NCBI RefSeq assembly: GCF_003545875.1
Contig: NZ_QHCS01000001.1
Location: 1,437,501 to 1,501,500 of the forward strand
Length of the DNA stretch: 64,000 bases
From: Leptospira stimsonii
GTDB taxonomy: Bacteria; Spirochaetota; Leptospiria; Leptospirales; Leptospiraceae
Direction of reading: 5' to 3'
The translations under genes were made by a program, and so were the position numbers. Shown one piece after another: positions 1 through 15,221 of this stretch. The notes beneath the pieces are model-generated. The model saw only the letters and a list, made by a program, of their open reading frames with translations, searched no databases and had not been told where the DNA came from. How positions within the stretch are numbered: the stretch's first letter is position 1; every line of letters begins with the position of its first letter.

Positions 1-833
1 TTCCTTTCAAAAACCGTAGTTGACGGTCGATTTGATTCGTGTCCTAATAAGGATCGAAAACCTTTTTTCCTTTGTAGTCGACGGTCTTCGTCCGACGTTT
101 TGGAGAATCCTTCGAACTTATCCAAATAATTTTCTTTGACCGAACGATTTATCTTCCTCAAGTATCGGATCGTTTCCTTTCTTCCCTTTTGATCACTTAA
201 GAATTTTAAAATTGATTCGAACTTACTTTCGTTTTTAGAATTTCGTGCAACGTTATCTCACAGAGTTCTTTAAAATAACCGCAATTCTCAATATATGAAT
301 TTTTCCTCTTAAAAAAAACGAAATCACGGAAATTTTGAAACTAGTCTGGAAAGAAATTATCAAAACATATTTTTAATACTCGATTTGTACAAATCCATCA
401 GTCGTATTGATACCGAAAGAAGAAAGGAATTCGGGATGGGAGGAAAAGAAGCGGGAACATTTGATTCAGAATTAACTTCAATGATCCGTTTTTATGATTC
501 GAAAGAGCAAATACCGACGGTTTAAATCGGATTTAAGTCTTCTGAATTTTTTAACAAAGTGAAAAACCGAACTTGTTTCCATTTCGCTTAATCTTTTTGT
601 ATACACCTTCACGGAAAATAGGAACCTGCTGAAGAACTCCCATTTTATAGAATGACTTATAGTATACTCCTCGTCACCTAATTGCCGTAATACTATCTAA
701 ATAATTTACTGGTTGTTCGCTTCTCAGGATCTGAAATTTTTGTCTTTAACACACGTTAACATGAAGAGTCGTGATTGTATGAAGAAAATTGCATTCGTCC
801 AAACGGCTAAAGAATTGGAATTGCACGGTATAA
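1..833. other. AT-rich region without a supported gene
   Basis: I see no convincing gene here. On the plus strand, frame stays open from about 310 to a TAA at 523-525 (about 70 codons), but the only ATG in it, at 436, would give just 29 residues and there is no clear ribosome binding site. It could be a remnant of a small gene next to the methyltransferase. The stretch is visibly richer in A+T than the housekeeping genes further on. Confidence 0.4.
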
Positions 834-2471
834 ATGTCTCAAGAGGCAAATCGAAAAATAAAAAATAAGTTTCTAGGACAGTTTTTTACTCCCGAAAAAG
901 TAGCGGATTTCCTGGTGGATTGGGTTCTCGGTGCGGATCGTATCACATCGCCTGAAAGTTCCAAACGTATTCTCGACCCAGCAATTGGGAACGGAGTTTT
1001 CTTTTCGAGCCTTCTTGAAAAGCGCCCGGATATGAATGCGGAATGGATCGGTTTTGATCTAGATCTTCAGTGTTTGGAATCTAGTAAAAATACGTTAGAA
1101 GACAAAATATCTCTTCACGGTTCTCTTCAATTCTTCGATCAAGATTTTCTTTTACAAACCTCCGATCAAAAATTCGATGCAATCCTTTGTAATCCGCCGT
1201 ATAAAAAAATAAGCGATCGGACTTATTCTCAGGAATTGAATAAGCGGTTCGGCGGAGACCTGGAAAAAAAACTTCCGGGTACTGCGAATCTTTACGTATT
1301 CTTTCTATTAAAATGTTTGAATATGCTCAATGTAGGAGGAAGAGCCGCGTTTCTCGTGCCGCAGGATTTTTTTAACTCCGGTTACGGAGTCTTTATCAAA
1401 ACCGCGCTCAAAAAATCGGGTCTTCTTCATTCTCTCTTTCTTCTTTCTCCACAGGATAGCCTCTTTGACGAAGCTGTGACGAGTTCTTGTATTCTTCTTC
1501 TGGAAAATTCGGGAAAAGAAACGAAGTCGGGGTTCCATTGGGCGAGGCTAAAACCCGGATTCTTTACGGATAAATCGAAGCTGATTCCAGGCGCCGTAGA
1601 ATCGATCGAAACCGAATGGATTCCATTTCCGGAGCCGGAGGCGAAGTGGAGTCCCATTTTTCACAGTATGGAAAAGAGGACCGATCCATTAGAAAAAGGA
1701 GATATTTTTAACGGACATTCTTCCGATTTTCGAGTTCCTCTTTTGGAATTCGGCAAGTTTACGCGGGGGATTGCGACTGGAGACAACGATTTCTTTCTCT
1801 TTACGAAGGCGATGGTCGAAGAATCCGGGATCCCGGAAAAATTCTTCAGAGCCTGTATTCCAAAATCACAATATGCTAGAAATAGAATATTCTTATATTC
1901 TGATTGGGAGGAACTGAGCAAGAAAGGCGCAAAAGTTTGGCTTTTGGACGTTAAAAACGAGTTGAATCCGAAAGATTTCGAGACGGTTCAAAAATATCTT
2001 GAGAGCGGACTGACAAAAGGTGTTAATCGAAGATTTCTCCCTTCCCGAAGAAGGAATTGGTATACCCAGGAGGCAAAGTCTTCCTGTCCGATTCTTGCGT
2101 CCAGTTTCCATCGAAACGAAATCCGAATCGTTAGAAATTTTAGCAACGTCGTTCATCTGACTTGTTTCCACGGATTTACTTCGGCGCCGGGAATGGAGGA
2201 ATGGGTGGACGCGGTTTACGCGTATTTGATTTCTTCCGATTCAAAGAAGGATCTGGAAACAAGAAGAAGAGAATATGCAAGGGGACTCTGGAAAGCGGAG
2301 CCGGGAGATCTCAATTCTCTCTGGGTTCCTGATTTTAGGAGATTGAACGTAGTCGTCCACAATGAATTAAAAGACCTTGTATCCGATCTTAAAGCGACGC
2401 GACTTTCCGTTGAAAAAGAAGCTCATATCATTCAAAGAATTGATTCTATTTTTAGTAAAGAATTGATTTAA
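834..2471 (+). CDS. N6-adenine DNA methyltransferase, class I SAM-dependent
   Basis: Predicted to transfer a methyl group from S-adenosylmethionine to adenine N6 in a specific DNA site. The N-terminal half carries the SAM-binding motif I (DPAIGNG, about residue 49) and the catalytic NPPY motif (about residue 120) typical of amino-methyltransferases of the M.TaqI/Eco57I type. The C-terminal half (about 300-545) has no motif I can name and is where a target-recognition domain would lie. An in-frame TAA just before the ATG supports this start, although the ribosome binding site is weak. No restriction endonuclease gene is adjacent, so it looks like an orphan enzyme, perhaps regulatory or the remains of a restriction system. 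A combined type IIG enzyme seems less likely because no nuclease motif is obvious. Confidence 0.85.
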   Translation: MSQEANRKIKNKFLGQFFTPEKVADFLVDWVLGADRITSPESSKRILDPAIGNGVFFSSLLEKRPDMNAEWIGFDLDLQCLESSKNTLEDKISLHGSLQFFDQDFLLQTSDQKFDAILCNPPYKKISDRTYSQELNKRFGGDLEKKLPGTANLYVFFLLKCLNMLNVGGRAAFLVPQDFFNSGYGVFIKTALKKSGLLHSLFLLSPQDSLFDEAVTSSCILLLENSGKETKSGFHWARLKPGFFTDKSKLIPGAVESIETEWIPFPEPEAKWSPIFHSMEKRTDPLEKGDIFNGHSSDFRVPLLEFGKFTRGIATGDNDFFLFTKAMVEESGIPEKFFRACIPKSQYARNRIFLYSDWEELSKKGAKVWLLDVKNELNPKDFETVQKYLESGLTKGVNRRFLPSRRRNWYTQEAKSSCPILASSFHRNEIRIVRNFSNVVHLTCFHGFTSAPGMEEWVDAVYAYLISSDSKKDLETRRREYARGLWKAEPGDLNSLWVPDFRRLNVVVHNELKDLVSDLKATRLSVEKEAHIIQRIDSIFSKELI

Positions 2472-2961
2472 AGATCCCATTCTAACTTCTTTGCTCCTGA
2501 TTCCGTTTCTTACGATTGCGAATCGTTTGTCATTTCATTGAACGAATGAAAGACGGAGAATCGAAGGATCGGAAATCTTCTTTTTCAAGGGATCGAAGCC
2601 CTGTTTTCGTTTGCAGAAAGGTTTATTCAATTTATAGAATATACGGAACTCCCTTTTTTCGAAAACGAAACGAAGATTCGTCGTCCTTCGTTCCGCTTTT
2701 TTTAATACTCCTTCACCCTTGTCAAAAGACTTTGATTGAGGAAGGGGATGCAGAATTTTTCTCTCTTCCGATTAAAGAATCCAAACAACCGATCTTCGGC
2801 GGTTTTCAATGATCTGAGAAAAAAAAGGAATTAAGAATCGAAAGGACGGACTTCCCGGAATGACGTTGTCCCGTTTTTTATCCAACTCAAAGAACAAGAA
2901 TAGAGAAATTTTCGCTTGATCGGTGGGAGATTCGAAATCAACCTTTGCGAAAGGTTCTTCT

Positions 2962-3618
<657 letters not shown>

Positions 3619-3896
3619 TTCTTATCGAGTTGACTTTTCCGTTCGATGGATTTCGTTCCATTGAGCCTGGCTTTATGGTCGGGTTTTCAGTTCAAAATTC
3701 AATTCGTTCTGTAGTCTTTTGGAGTAAGAACAAGATGGCTCTCATTTTTCTCGTCCATCTCGTATTTCTGTCCGAATTTTGTCCGATCGATTCTGTATCC
3801 TGATCCCTTCACCTAACGTGCGTTCGGCGGCTTCTTTTGTTTTCTACCACTAAAAAAAGAAGAAAAACTATATACCTGGAAGGGACAAAGCGGCGC

Positions 3897-5852
3897 TTAC
3901 GTTTGATCTTCCGCAAGTACGATCAAGGCATCTTCCGGTTTGATAGAGAATTGAGCATCTTTAGTCGGAATCAGATGAACCCCGTATCCTTTTTCCTCTT
4001 CTTTTTCTTCCGAGGCGATTCTGATTCCAAAACAGGTTTCTCCGCGTTTGAGGGCGGCGTTTACGCAGTCCGCGAAGGATAAAATCTGAGAAGAATTTTC
4101 GAAATAGAGGGAAACCGGTTTTAGATAAATTTCGCTTCCTTCCGGGCTGAAAAGATTCTCATAAACGCGCATAACGTCCGGTTCTTGGGATACCTGAGCC
4201 ATCATCTTTGAAACGAATTGATTCGAAATTAGGAAGTCTTTGACTCCGGTTTCCAAAACGATCTCGGTATTTTCCGAGTTCATAATCTCCGTGATCAACT
4301 GCGTCGTCGGTTGGTTTCCGGTCTTAAAGGCGTATCGTTTGAAATACTGGCGGAAACGGAGAAGTAGTGAAATCGTCTGTGCGTCCACTTCTTCAATGTT
4401 TTCCTTTTCCTCGGCTAAGAATATCACCGAATCGTAAGATTCGGGAGCGAGCCGTTTCATTACGGATTCTTGGGAAAGATCGGCTTGAAAGGAGCGTAAC
4501 GTGATTTTTGGATATTTTTTCTTGAGACGAACGACCGAACTCTTAAAGTCGTCGTCGATCTGTTTTACGAGAAGGTCGATCGTAGAACCCGGAGCGACGA
4601 ACTTGGCGTATTCTTCCACGATAAGCGGGCTTTTAGAATTCCAACCAACGATCAATTGTTTGTCGATCGGGTTCGAACGTTTCTTTTTAGGAATTTGGAA
4701 ATCTCTCGGATTCGCAACCGCGTTGTCGGCGTATAAAATTTTGGAATCGTCTTCCGCTAATAAGACGGCGTCCTCTCCGTTTCCGGGAACATAGTTCGCG
4801 GGAGGATTTAAGAGGATGTCTCCGTCTTCTTTTCGAAATCCCAAGGGAACGGATTCGTTAAACCGAAATGAAATTTCTTGAAACGGCAGACCGTTCCAAC
4901 CGTTTTTCGGTCTATAAAAATAGATTTCGTCTCCTTCGAAGCCGACTAAGTTCGAATAAACGACCGCAAGTCCGGAAGTTCTTGAAGTTTGTACGAGAAG
5001 TTTTGCGAGAATATTTCTTTCATCCATCACCTGAATCGAAGAAGAAAGTTCTTGAGCGATTTGACGATTTTCCTCTCCGTACAATTCGGCGACGATCGGA
5101 GGAAGTTCCTTGTCCTGTCCCAAGGCGACTAACGCCATTAAAGATTTCAATACTTTTGCGTCTCCGATGGATCTTCCTTCCTTGGATTCTTCGTCCCCGG
5201 AAGCGTTCAGAACGATTACCGACTTTGCTTCCCCCGCGTTTACTTTTCTTAGGGAATGTAGACTGGACGGAGTCCCGGATCGTGTGATAACCTTAGTCGT
5301 TTTACGATCGGTAAGATTGTCCGCTAAATAGTCGTCCATCAATTCCTTGTCTTCTTCCGCTAAGATGACGACTACGGCTCTGGATTCGGACGAATTGGCT
5401 TCGATCAGTTCCTTGAGGATTTCGACGACTCTGACTCCGAAACCGAGAATGATCGTATGATCGGATTCTAATACGTCGCTCTTTCCCTTTCTCAGATCCT
5501 GAATTTTCTGATCGAATTGATTGGTAATAAACGCCACTAAACTCGAAAAGAGAACAAGTCCGAGGAACACGGTAAGAATTCCGGAGACTTTATTGAACCA
5601 GTTTGATTCTCCGTCTTCCGCAACCGCACCCGCGTCCGAGATCTGCAAGAATACCCTCCAAAGAAATTCTCCCTTTCCTTGAATCGATTCGTCCGGAAAG
5701 ATCCATCCACCTAACATGCGTAAGATTGATAACGTTAAGAATGCGATTAAGAATAAAGTGATCAAGGCGGCAAAGACCGCGCCGCCTCCCTTGGACATAA
5801 AATTGTCGAAATGATAACGAAGTTTATCTGAGAATTTATGCTTTGATTTCAT
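3897..5852 (-). CDS. CASTOR/POLLUX-type ion channel with RCK domains
   Basis: Predicted inner-membrane cation channel. An N-terminal transmembrane segment (LITLFLIAFLTLSI) is followed by a pore region with SDAGAVA, which matches the ADAGN-type filter of plant CASTOR/POLLUX (DMI1) channels rather than the GYG filter of classical K+ channels. A second membrane helix (ILTVFLGLVLFSSLVAFI) follows. The large C-terminal part holds two NAD-binding-like regulatory (RCK) units: one begins ILGFGVRVVEIL and a later one begins near GWNSKSPLIVEEYAKF. I place the start at the ATG encoding MKSKHKF; a start 12 codons further upstream at 5888 is also open. It is the last gene of a minus-strand run. Ion specificity cannot be read from sequence. 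Confidence 0.85.
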   Translation of the reverse strand: MKSKHKFSDKLRYHFDNFMSKGGGAVFAALITLFLIAFLTLSILRMLGGWIFPDESIQGKGEFLWRVFLQISDAGAVAEDGESNWFNKVSGILTVFLGLVLFSSLVAFITNQFDQKIQDLRKGKSDVLESDHTIILGFGVRVVEILKELIEANSSESRAVVVILAEEDKELMDDYLADNLTDRKTTKVITRSGTPSSLHSLRKVNAGEAKSVIVLNASGDEESKEGRSIGDAKVLKSLMALVALGQDKELPPIVAELYGEENRQIAQELSSSIQVMDERNILAKLLVQTSRTSGLAVVYSNLVGFEGDEIYFYRPKNGWNGLPFQEISFRFNESVPLGFRKEDGDILLNPPANYVPGNGEDAVLLAEDDSKILYADNAVANPRDFQIPKKKRSNPIDKQLIVGWNSKSPLIVEEYAKFVAPGSTIDLLVKQIDDDFKSSVVRLKKKYPKITLRSFQADLSQESVMKRLAPESYDSVIFLAEEKENIEEVDAQTISLLLRFRQYFKRYAFKTGNQPTTQLITEIMNSENTEIVLETGVKDFLISNQFVSKMMAQVSQEPDVMRVYENLFSPEGSEIYLKPVSLYFENSSQILSFADCVNAALKRGETCFGIRIASEEKEEEKGYGVHLIPTKDAQFSIKPEDALIVLAEDQT

Positions 5853-5929
5853 GCCGGTGAATGGAAATCCAAGCCTCGAATTTATCAAATGGAAAATAAT
5901 TTCTTTTCGGAAAAATCAAAAATTCTTTC

Positions 5930-6355
5930 TTAGATCGCCGAAAGAAAAAGAAGCAAGGAAAGAAAAAGGCAGAGAGGCGAGTAGTATTTGGTATCGTATT
6001 CGGCGAAAGGAGTTCCCTTTATGCTTTTGAAAAAGCCTACCAAGCGAAATTCTCCGATGGTACGGAGAAGAAAAAGGAAGGATAGAAAGAAAACGCCGTC
6101 TCGAAATAGGAATTTGGGAACTCCAAAAGGGTTTTCGAAAGTCAGGCCGATCGGCAGAAAGGCCGCCATGCAGAGTAGGATCCCGACGATTACGGTTGCA
6201 AATTTACCGGGTTGAAACGCGAGTTTTCCGTTTATCGTTGGGACCACTTTGTTACCGTTCGTTTGACCTCTCGACAACCAATAGAAATGGATTCCGGACA
6301 GGAAGAAAAGAATCAGACCCGCGATCCAAGAAAGAAATGGTTGTAGAGAAGTCAT
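5930..6355 (-). CDS. DUF3995 family membrane protein
   Basis: A small integral membrane protein of 141 residues with four hydrophobic segments: SWIAGLILFFLSGIHFYWL, TVIVGILLCMAAFLPIG, FFLSFLFLLRTIGEF and LCLFLSLLLFLSAI. The ordering GIHFYWL, then a polar loop, then a segment before GTPFAEYDTKYYSPLC, fits the DUF3995 family, whose function is unknown. It lies 20 bp downstream of the MarR regulator gene, so the pair is probably co-transcribed and the protein may be a target of that regulator. Confidence 0.75.
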   Translation of the reverse strand: MTSLQPFLSWIAGLILFFLSGIHFYWLSRGQTNGNKVVPTINGKLAFQPGKFATVIVGILLCMAAFLPIGLTFENPFGVPKFLFRDGVFFLSFLFLLRTIGEFRLVGFFKSIKGTPFAEYDTKYYSPLCLFLSLLLFLSAI

Positions 6356-6375
6356 TGAATTGTGTTCCTTTCTTC

Positions 6376-6860
<485 letters not shown>

Positions 6861-6864
6861 TCCA

Positions 6865-7329
<465 letters not shown>

Positions 7330-7340
7330 GTTGTTCTCCT

Positions 7341-8036
7341 TTACTCCGTTTTTTGTTTTAATCTATTTGTCAGTTGTTCGAAAATTTCAGATTCTAAATT
7401 GGAAAGGTCAAAGCTGTCTTGGAGGCCAAGAGCCTTTCCCGAATAAATCGCCTTCCAGACGATCTCTCCGTTTTCGACGTCCATCGCTTTTATGGTCAAT
7501 TCCAAGATCGCGTTGCCGGATGCGGTTCCATAATCCGTGAAGTCCGTAAATACGGCGACGTCGCCTTTGAGAAGTTTTGCGATCTTGATTCCCTTTTCTT
7601 CGCTAAAACCCGGTTCGTTTTCCAAGGTAGAACGAAACTGTTTTTCAGCGTTGTATCTTTCCTGCACTTTTCCGCCGTAATTTAGAATCGCGAGTTCTAA
7701 CTTTTCAAAACTCCTAGATTCTACGAATTTTCTCTGATCTGCATTCTGATCTTTTAAGAGCCAACCCGATCGAATCTGAATCGGAAATACGATGTGTTTC
7801 GTTTTTTTTTCGGGAGTAAAACCCCGTCGAACAAACACCGTTCCGAAGATGGAATTTTTGGAAGTAGAACATCCGATAATGAGAAGAAAGAGTAGAATCA
7901 GGGCGATCGGAAAACGATAACAAGAAAGAAGAATGCTCTCTTTTCGAGAAAAGGGATCTGCGTTGTATGCGGGGAACAATTCGTTTTCCTTTGTCGGGAC
8001 CTTTCCTAGGAGAAGCCAGCGGTTCGATTTGTCCAT
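7341..8036 (-). CDS. Predicted lipoprotein, CsgG-like small family (tentative)
   Basis: The ORF starts at 8036 and gives 231 residues, but the membrane-anchor segment FPIALILLFLLIIGC only comes at about residues 43-57. The true start may therefore be a non-ATG codon nearer the signal peptide; there is no internal ATG before it. LLIIGC is a plausible lipobox. The mature part (FVESRSFEKLELAILNYGG, LKGDVAVFTDFTDYG, LTIKAMDVENGEIVWKAIYSG) reads like the small envelope lipoproteins that resemble CsgG or GNA1162, in which a conserved metabolism-of-difference domain compares strings with cellular state. I cannot name the function. It heads the minus-strand run ending at the channel gene. Confidence 0.6.
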   Translation of the reverse strand: MDKSNRWLLLGKVPTKENELFPAYNADPFSRKESILLSCYRFPIALILLFLLIIGCSTSKNSIFGTVFVRRGFTPEKKTKHIVFPIQIRSGWLLKDQNADQRKFVESRSFEKLELAILNYGGKVQERYNAEKQFRSTLENEPGFSEEKGIKIAKLLKGDVAVFTDFTDYGTASGNAILELTIKAMDVENGEIVWKAIYSGKALGLQDSFDLSNLESEIFEQLTNRLKQKTE

Positions 8037-8360
8037 CTGTTTTTTGTCAAACTAATTCGGCCGTTTCGATGATGTGAAAAATCCAGTTAGAGAAAATTTC
8101 CATCAATCCGCGCGCATGGAATACGTCTTTTCAGGTTATAAATTCTATGCCCTCGCTTTCGTTTTTTTAATGACTCCTCATTTCTCTCGAAGAAAAGAAT
8201 CGAATTTGCTGAAATATTACAAAGAACGTTTCGATCCTTTTTTTTAGCTCTACTGGATTCTTTTGATCCTCTGTTTCAATTAGAAATTTAGGTTTTTTGA
8301 AGGAGTTTAAGAAACGAGCGAAGATTGTGCTCTACGACCTCGGTTTTATTTTTCTTTTCC

Positions 8361-8704
8361 TAACTTCGTTTGGAAGCCACTCACTTCGCTCTCTACGGAT
8401 CGCGGTTTTTCCAACTTCGTTGGAAGCCACTCACTTCGCTTTCGCTGTTCGTCGGCTATTTCGCTCTCTACGGATCGCGGTTTTTCCAACTTCGTTGGAA
8501 GCCACTCACTTCGCTTTCGCTGTTCGTCGGCTATTTCGCTCTCTACGGATCGCGGTTTTTCCAACTTCGTTGGAAGCCACTCACTTCGCTTTCGCTGTTC
8601 GTCGGCTATTTCGCTCTCTACGGATCGCGGTTTTTCCAACTTCGTTGGAAGCCACTCACTTCGCTTTCGCTGTTCGTCGGCTATTTCGCTCTCTACGGAT
8701 CGCG
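8361..8704. repeat. 75-bp tandem repeat, four full units plus partial ends
   Basis: The ten bases CTCTACGGAT recur at 8391, 8466, 8541, 8616 and 8691, an exact 75-bp period, and the four complete units between appear identical. A truncated, slightly divergent unit precedes them (8361-8390) and 14 bases of a sixth follow. Each unit contains the inverted repeat CCAAC-TTC-GTTGG and a GAAG/CTTC pair. Because 75 is a multiple of three and the unit has few stops, several frames stay open on both strands, but these look like artefacts. The array ends about 45 bp before the nuoA start. Confidence 0.95.
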
Positions 8705-8746
8705 AAATAGGTTGACAGGCTATATGCAAACCGGAGTCTAATAGGA

Positions 8747-9117
<371 letters not shown>

Positions 9118-9127
<10 letters not shown>

Positions 9128-9678
9128 GTGATCTTAGCAAGGCTCCGGGCCAAGCCCTGGGCGACATGATTCAACTCGGAAACGTTGAATCCGTGATTCA
9201 ATGGGGAAGAAGTTATTCCCTTTGGCCGTATCCTTTCGCGACGGCTTGTTGTGGCATCGAATATATGAGCACATCCTGTTCCGATTACGACATCGCGCGT
9301 TTCGGTGCGGAACGACCTTCGTTCTCACCTCGTCAGGCGGACATGATTCTCGTTCTTGGAACCATCACCTATAAGATGGCACCAGTGCTTCGTCAGATCT
9401 ACGATCAAATGGCCGAGCCGAAATTTGTGATCAGCGTAGGAGCTTGCGCTTCTTCGGGGGGAATGTTCAACACGTACGGAGTTCTGCAAGGTGTGGATCG
9501 AATTCTTCCCGTCGACGTTTATGTTCCCGGTTGTCCTCCTCGTCCGGAAGCGATCTTGGACGCGCTTGTGAAATTACAGCAGAAGTTGAAAACTCAGGGG
9601 CTGGAAGAAAGACGTCAGGAAGTGATGCATAAAATCCAGGAATTGAACGAAAGAAATAAACCCCTGGTTGTAAGATGA
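9118..9678 (+). CDS. nuoB: NADH-quinone oxidoreductase subunit B (cluster N2)
   Basis: Peripheral-arm subunit of complex I that binds the terminal 4Fe-4S cluster N2, which passes electrons to quinone. The cysteine ligands are visible: the tandem pair in TACCGIEYM, one in VGACASSGGMF and one in GCPPRPEA. The length of 186 residues is normal. The start overlaps the nuoA end and the stop overlaps the nuoC start by 4 nt, indicating translational coupling. Confidence 0.97.
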
Positions 9679-10208
9679 AAGAAGCAGTAGAAAGTTTCCT
9701 CAAAGATAAATTCCCTCACTTCTTGGACAAACAAGAATCCGTCGTTTCCAATGTTCCCGTTTTTTTTCTAAAACCGGAAGGTTTGGTTCCGGTTTTAACG
9801 GCGCTCAAAAACGATCCAACACTCTATTATAATTTTCTAAACGATCTTACCGCGATCGATTGGCTCGGAAAAAAAGAACCCCGTTTCGAGGTCTGTTATC
9901 TGCTCCGTTCTGCGAACAAGTCGTCGAGTAGAATCCAGATCAAGGTCCGAGTAGAAGAGGGAGAATCGGTTCCGAGTATCGTCTCCGTTTTCAAAGGCGC
10001 CAACTGGCCGGAAAGGGAAGTCTTCGATCTTTTCGGAATTCCTTTCGCCAATCATCCGAACCTAGATCGGATCTTGATGCCGGATAACTTCCAGGGCCAT
10101 CCACTCCGTAAAGATTTTCCGCTCGAAGGGTTCGGTCAGGATTATCTCATCGAAGATCTTCTCCAAATGCATATCTCCGAAGACATCACAAAGGAAGGAG
10201 GAAAGTAA
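9675..10208 (+). CDS. nuoC: NADH-quinone oxidoreductase subunit C
   Basis: The 30-kDa-type peripheral subunit of complex I, 177 residues. The signature WPEREVFDLFGIPFANHPNL followed by RILMPDNFQGHPLRKDFPLEG is complete. It lies in the connecting module between the Fe-S chain and the membrane arm. It is a separate gene here, not fused to nuoD as in Escherichia coli. The ATG overlaps the nuoB stop codon. Confidence 0.97.
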   Translation: MKEAVESFLKDKFPHFLDKQESVVSNVPVFFLKPEGLVPVLTALKNDPTLYYNFLNDLTAIDWLGKKEPRFEVCYLLRSANKSSSRIQIKVRVEEGESVPSIVSVFKGANWPEREVFDLFGIPFANHPNLDRILMPDNFQGHPLRKDFPLEGFGQDYLIEDLLQMHISEDITKEGGK

Positions 10209-10209
10209 A

Positions 10210-14273
<4,064 letters not shown>

Positions 14274-14277
14274 GAAA

Positions 14278-14904
14278 ATGCCACTAACAGATCAACCTCA
14301 ACTGCTTCTATTCTTCCTGTTTGCGACGGTGATGATTCTCAGTTCTCTGGGAGTGATCTTTCACCCAAATGCGATCACCGCCGCCGTTCTTCTCGTATTG
14401 AGTTTTTTTTCTCTCGCGGCTATTTACGCGGTGATGAATGCGATTTTTATCGCGACGATGCAACTCCTCGTGTATGCGGGTGCGATCATGGTTTTAGTCG
14501 TCTTCGTTTTGATGCTTCTTTCTCTCAGGGACGACGCCCCTCAGTTTTTTATCTTTGAAAAACCGGTGAAAAAACTTTTGTATCTGACCCTCGTCGCCTT
14601 TTTGGGAGTTCTTTTGATCACCGCCGTACACGACGGAATTCCGTCCAAAACTTCGCAAAGAATCGGTTATCTCTCCAACAGCAATGTTGAATATTCCTTC
14701 GATATCCCCAAAGGCGGAAACACCGCGAACGGAATCGGTTCCACTTCTTCCGGAAATACGGCCGTTGTAGGAACTGCAATGTTTTTAAGATATCTGCTTC
14801 CGTTCGAACTGATTTCCATTCTTCTTCTCGCCGCGGTCCTCGGAGCAGTCGTACTCGGAAAAAAGAATCTCGCCAACAAGGGATTGGAAGGAGAAAAACC
14901 ATGA
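14278..14904 (+). CDS. nuoJ: NADH-quinone oxidoreductase subunit J
   Basis: Membrane subunit of complex I, 208 residues with five predicted helices. The conserved stretch VMNAIFIATMQLLVYAGAIM with the following VFVLMLLSL is typical. A polar insert of about 45 residues (SQRIGYLSNSN to GNTAVVGTAM) precedes the last helix LILLAAVLGAVVLG-like segment. It starts 12 bp after nuoH and overlaps nuoK by 4 nt. Confidence 0.95.
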   Translation: MPLTDQPQLLLFFLFATVMILSSLGVIFHPNAITAAVLLVLSFFSLAAIYAVMNAIFIATMQLLVYAGAIMVLVVFVLMLLSLRDDAPQFFIFEKPVKKLLYLTLVAFLGVLLITAVHDGIPSKTSQRIGYLSNSNVEYSFDIPKGGNTANGIGSTSSGNTAVVGTAMFLRYLLPFELISILLLAAVLGAVVLGKKNLANKGLEGEKP

Positions 14905-15221
14905 ACCTTTGGATTTCCGGAATTCCTGTGGAATATTTTTTAACCCTCGCGATGATCATCTTTACGATCGGCGTGGCCGGAGTGATGGTAAGAAGAAGCG
15001 CGGTCCTTATTTTTATGTCCGTGGAATTGATCTTAAACTCGGTGAATCTCGTTTTCGTCACCTTCTCCAAAGCCCTCCACCAAGTGGACGGAGAAGTTGT
15101 GGTCTTCTTTGTGATGGCGATCGCCGCGGCGGAAGCCGCGATCGGACTTGCGATCGTGATCGCGATTCATAGGCTCAAAAAGACGAGCTACGTAGACGAA
15201 ATGAATCTGATGAAATGGTAA
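14901..15221 (+). CDS. nuoK: NADH-quinone oxidoreductase subunit K
   Basis: Small antiporter-like membrane subunit of complex I (MrpC homologue), 106 residues with three helices. The segment VLIFMSVELILNSVNLVFV holds the conserved membrane glutamate, and the second essential Glu lies in AAAEAAIGLAIVIAIHR. Start and stop overlap nuoJ and the nuoL frame respectively. Confidence 0.96.
   Translation: MNLWISGIPVEYFLTLAMIIFTIGVAGVMVRRSAVLIFMSVELILNSVNLVFVTFSKALHQVDGEVVVFFVMAIAAAEAAIGLAIVIAIHRLKKTSYVDEMNLMKW

Noticed and set aside
2516..2812. Open frame of 98 codons after the methyltransferase.
   Set aside because: Arg/Lys/Phe-rich nonsense-like translation, a TTG start without ribosome binding site and no domain; probably a chance frame.
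8361..8704. Tandem units considered as a CRISPR array.
   Set aside because: The whole 75-bp unit is repeated with no unique spacers, and no cas genes are present.
8297..8741. Long open frames of 123-137 codons on both strands across the 75-bp repeats.
   Set aside because: They exist only because the repeat length is a multiple of three and the unit lacks stops; no ribosome binding site or sensible protein results.
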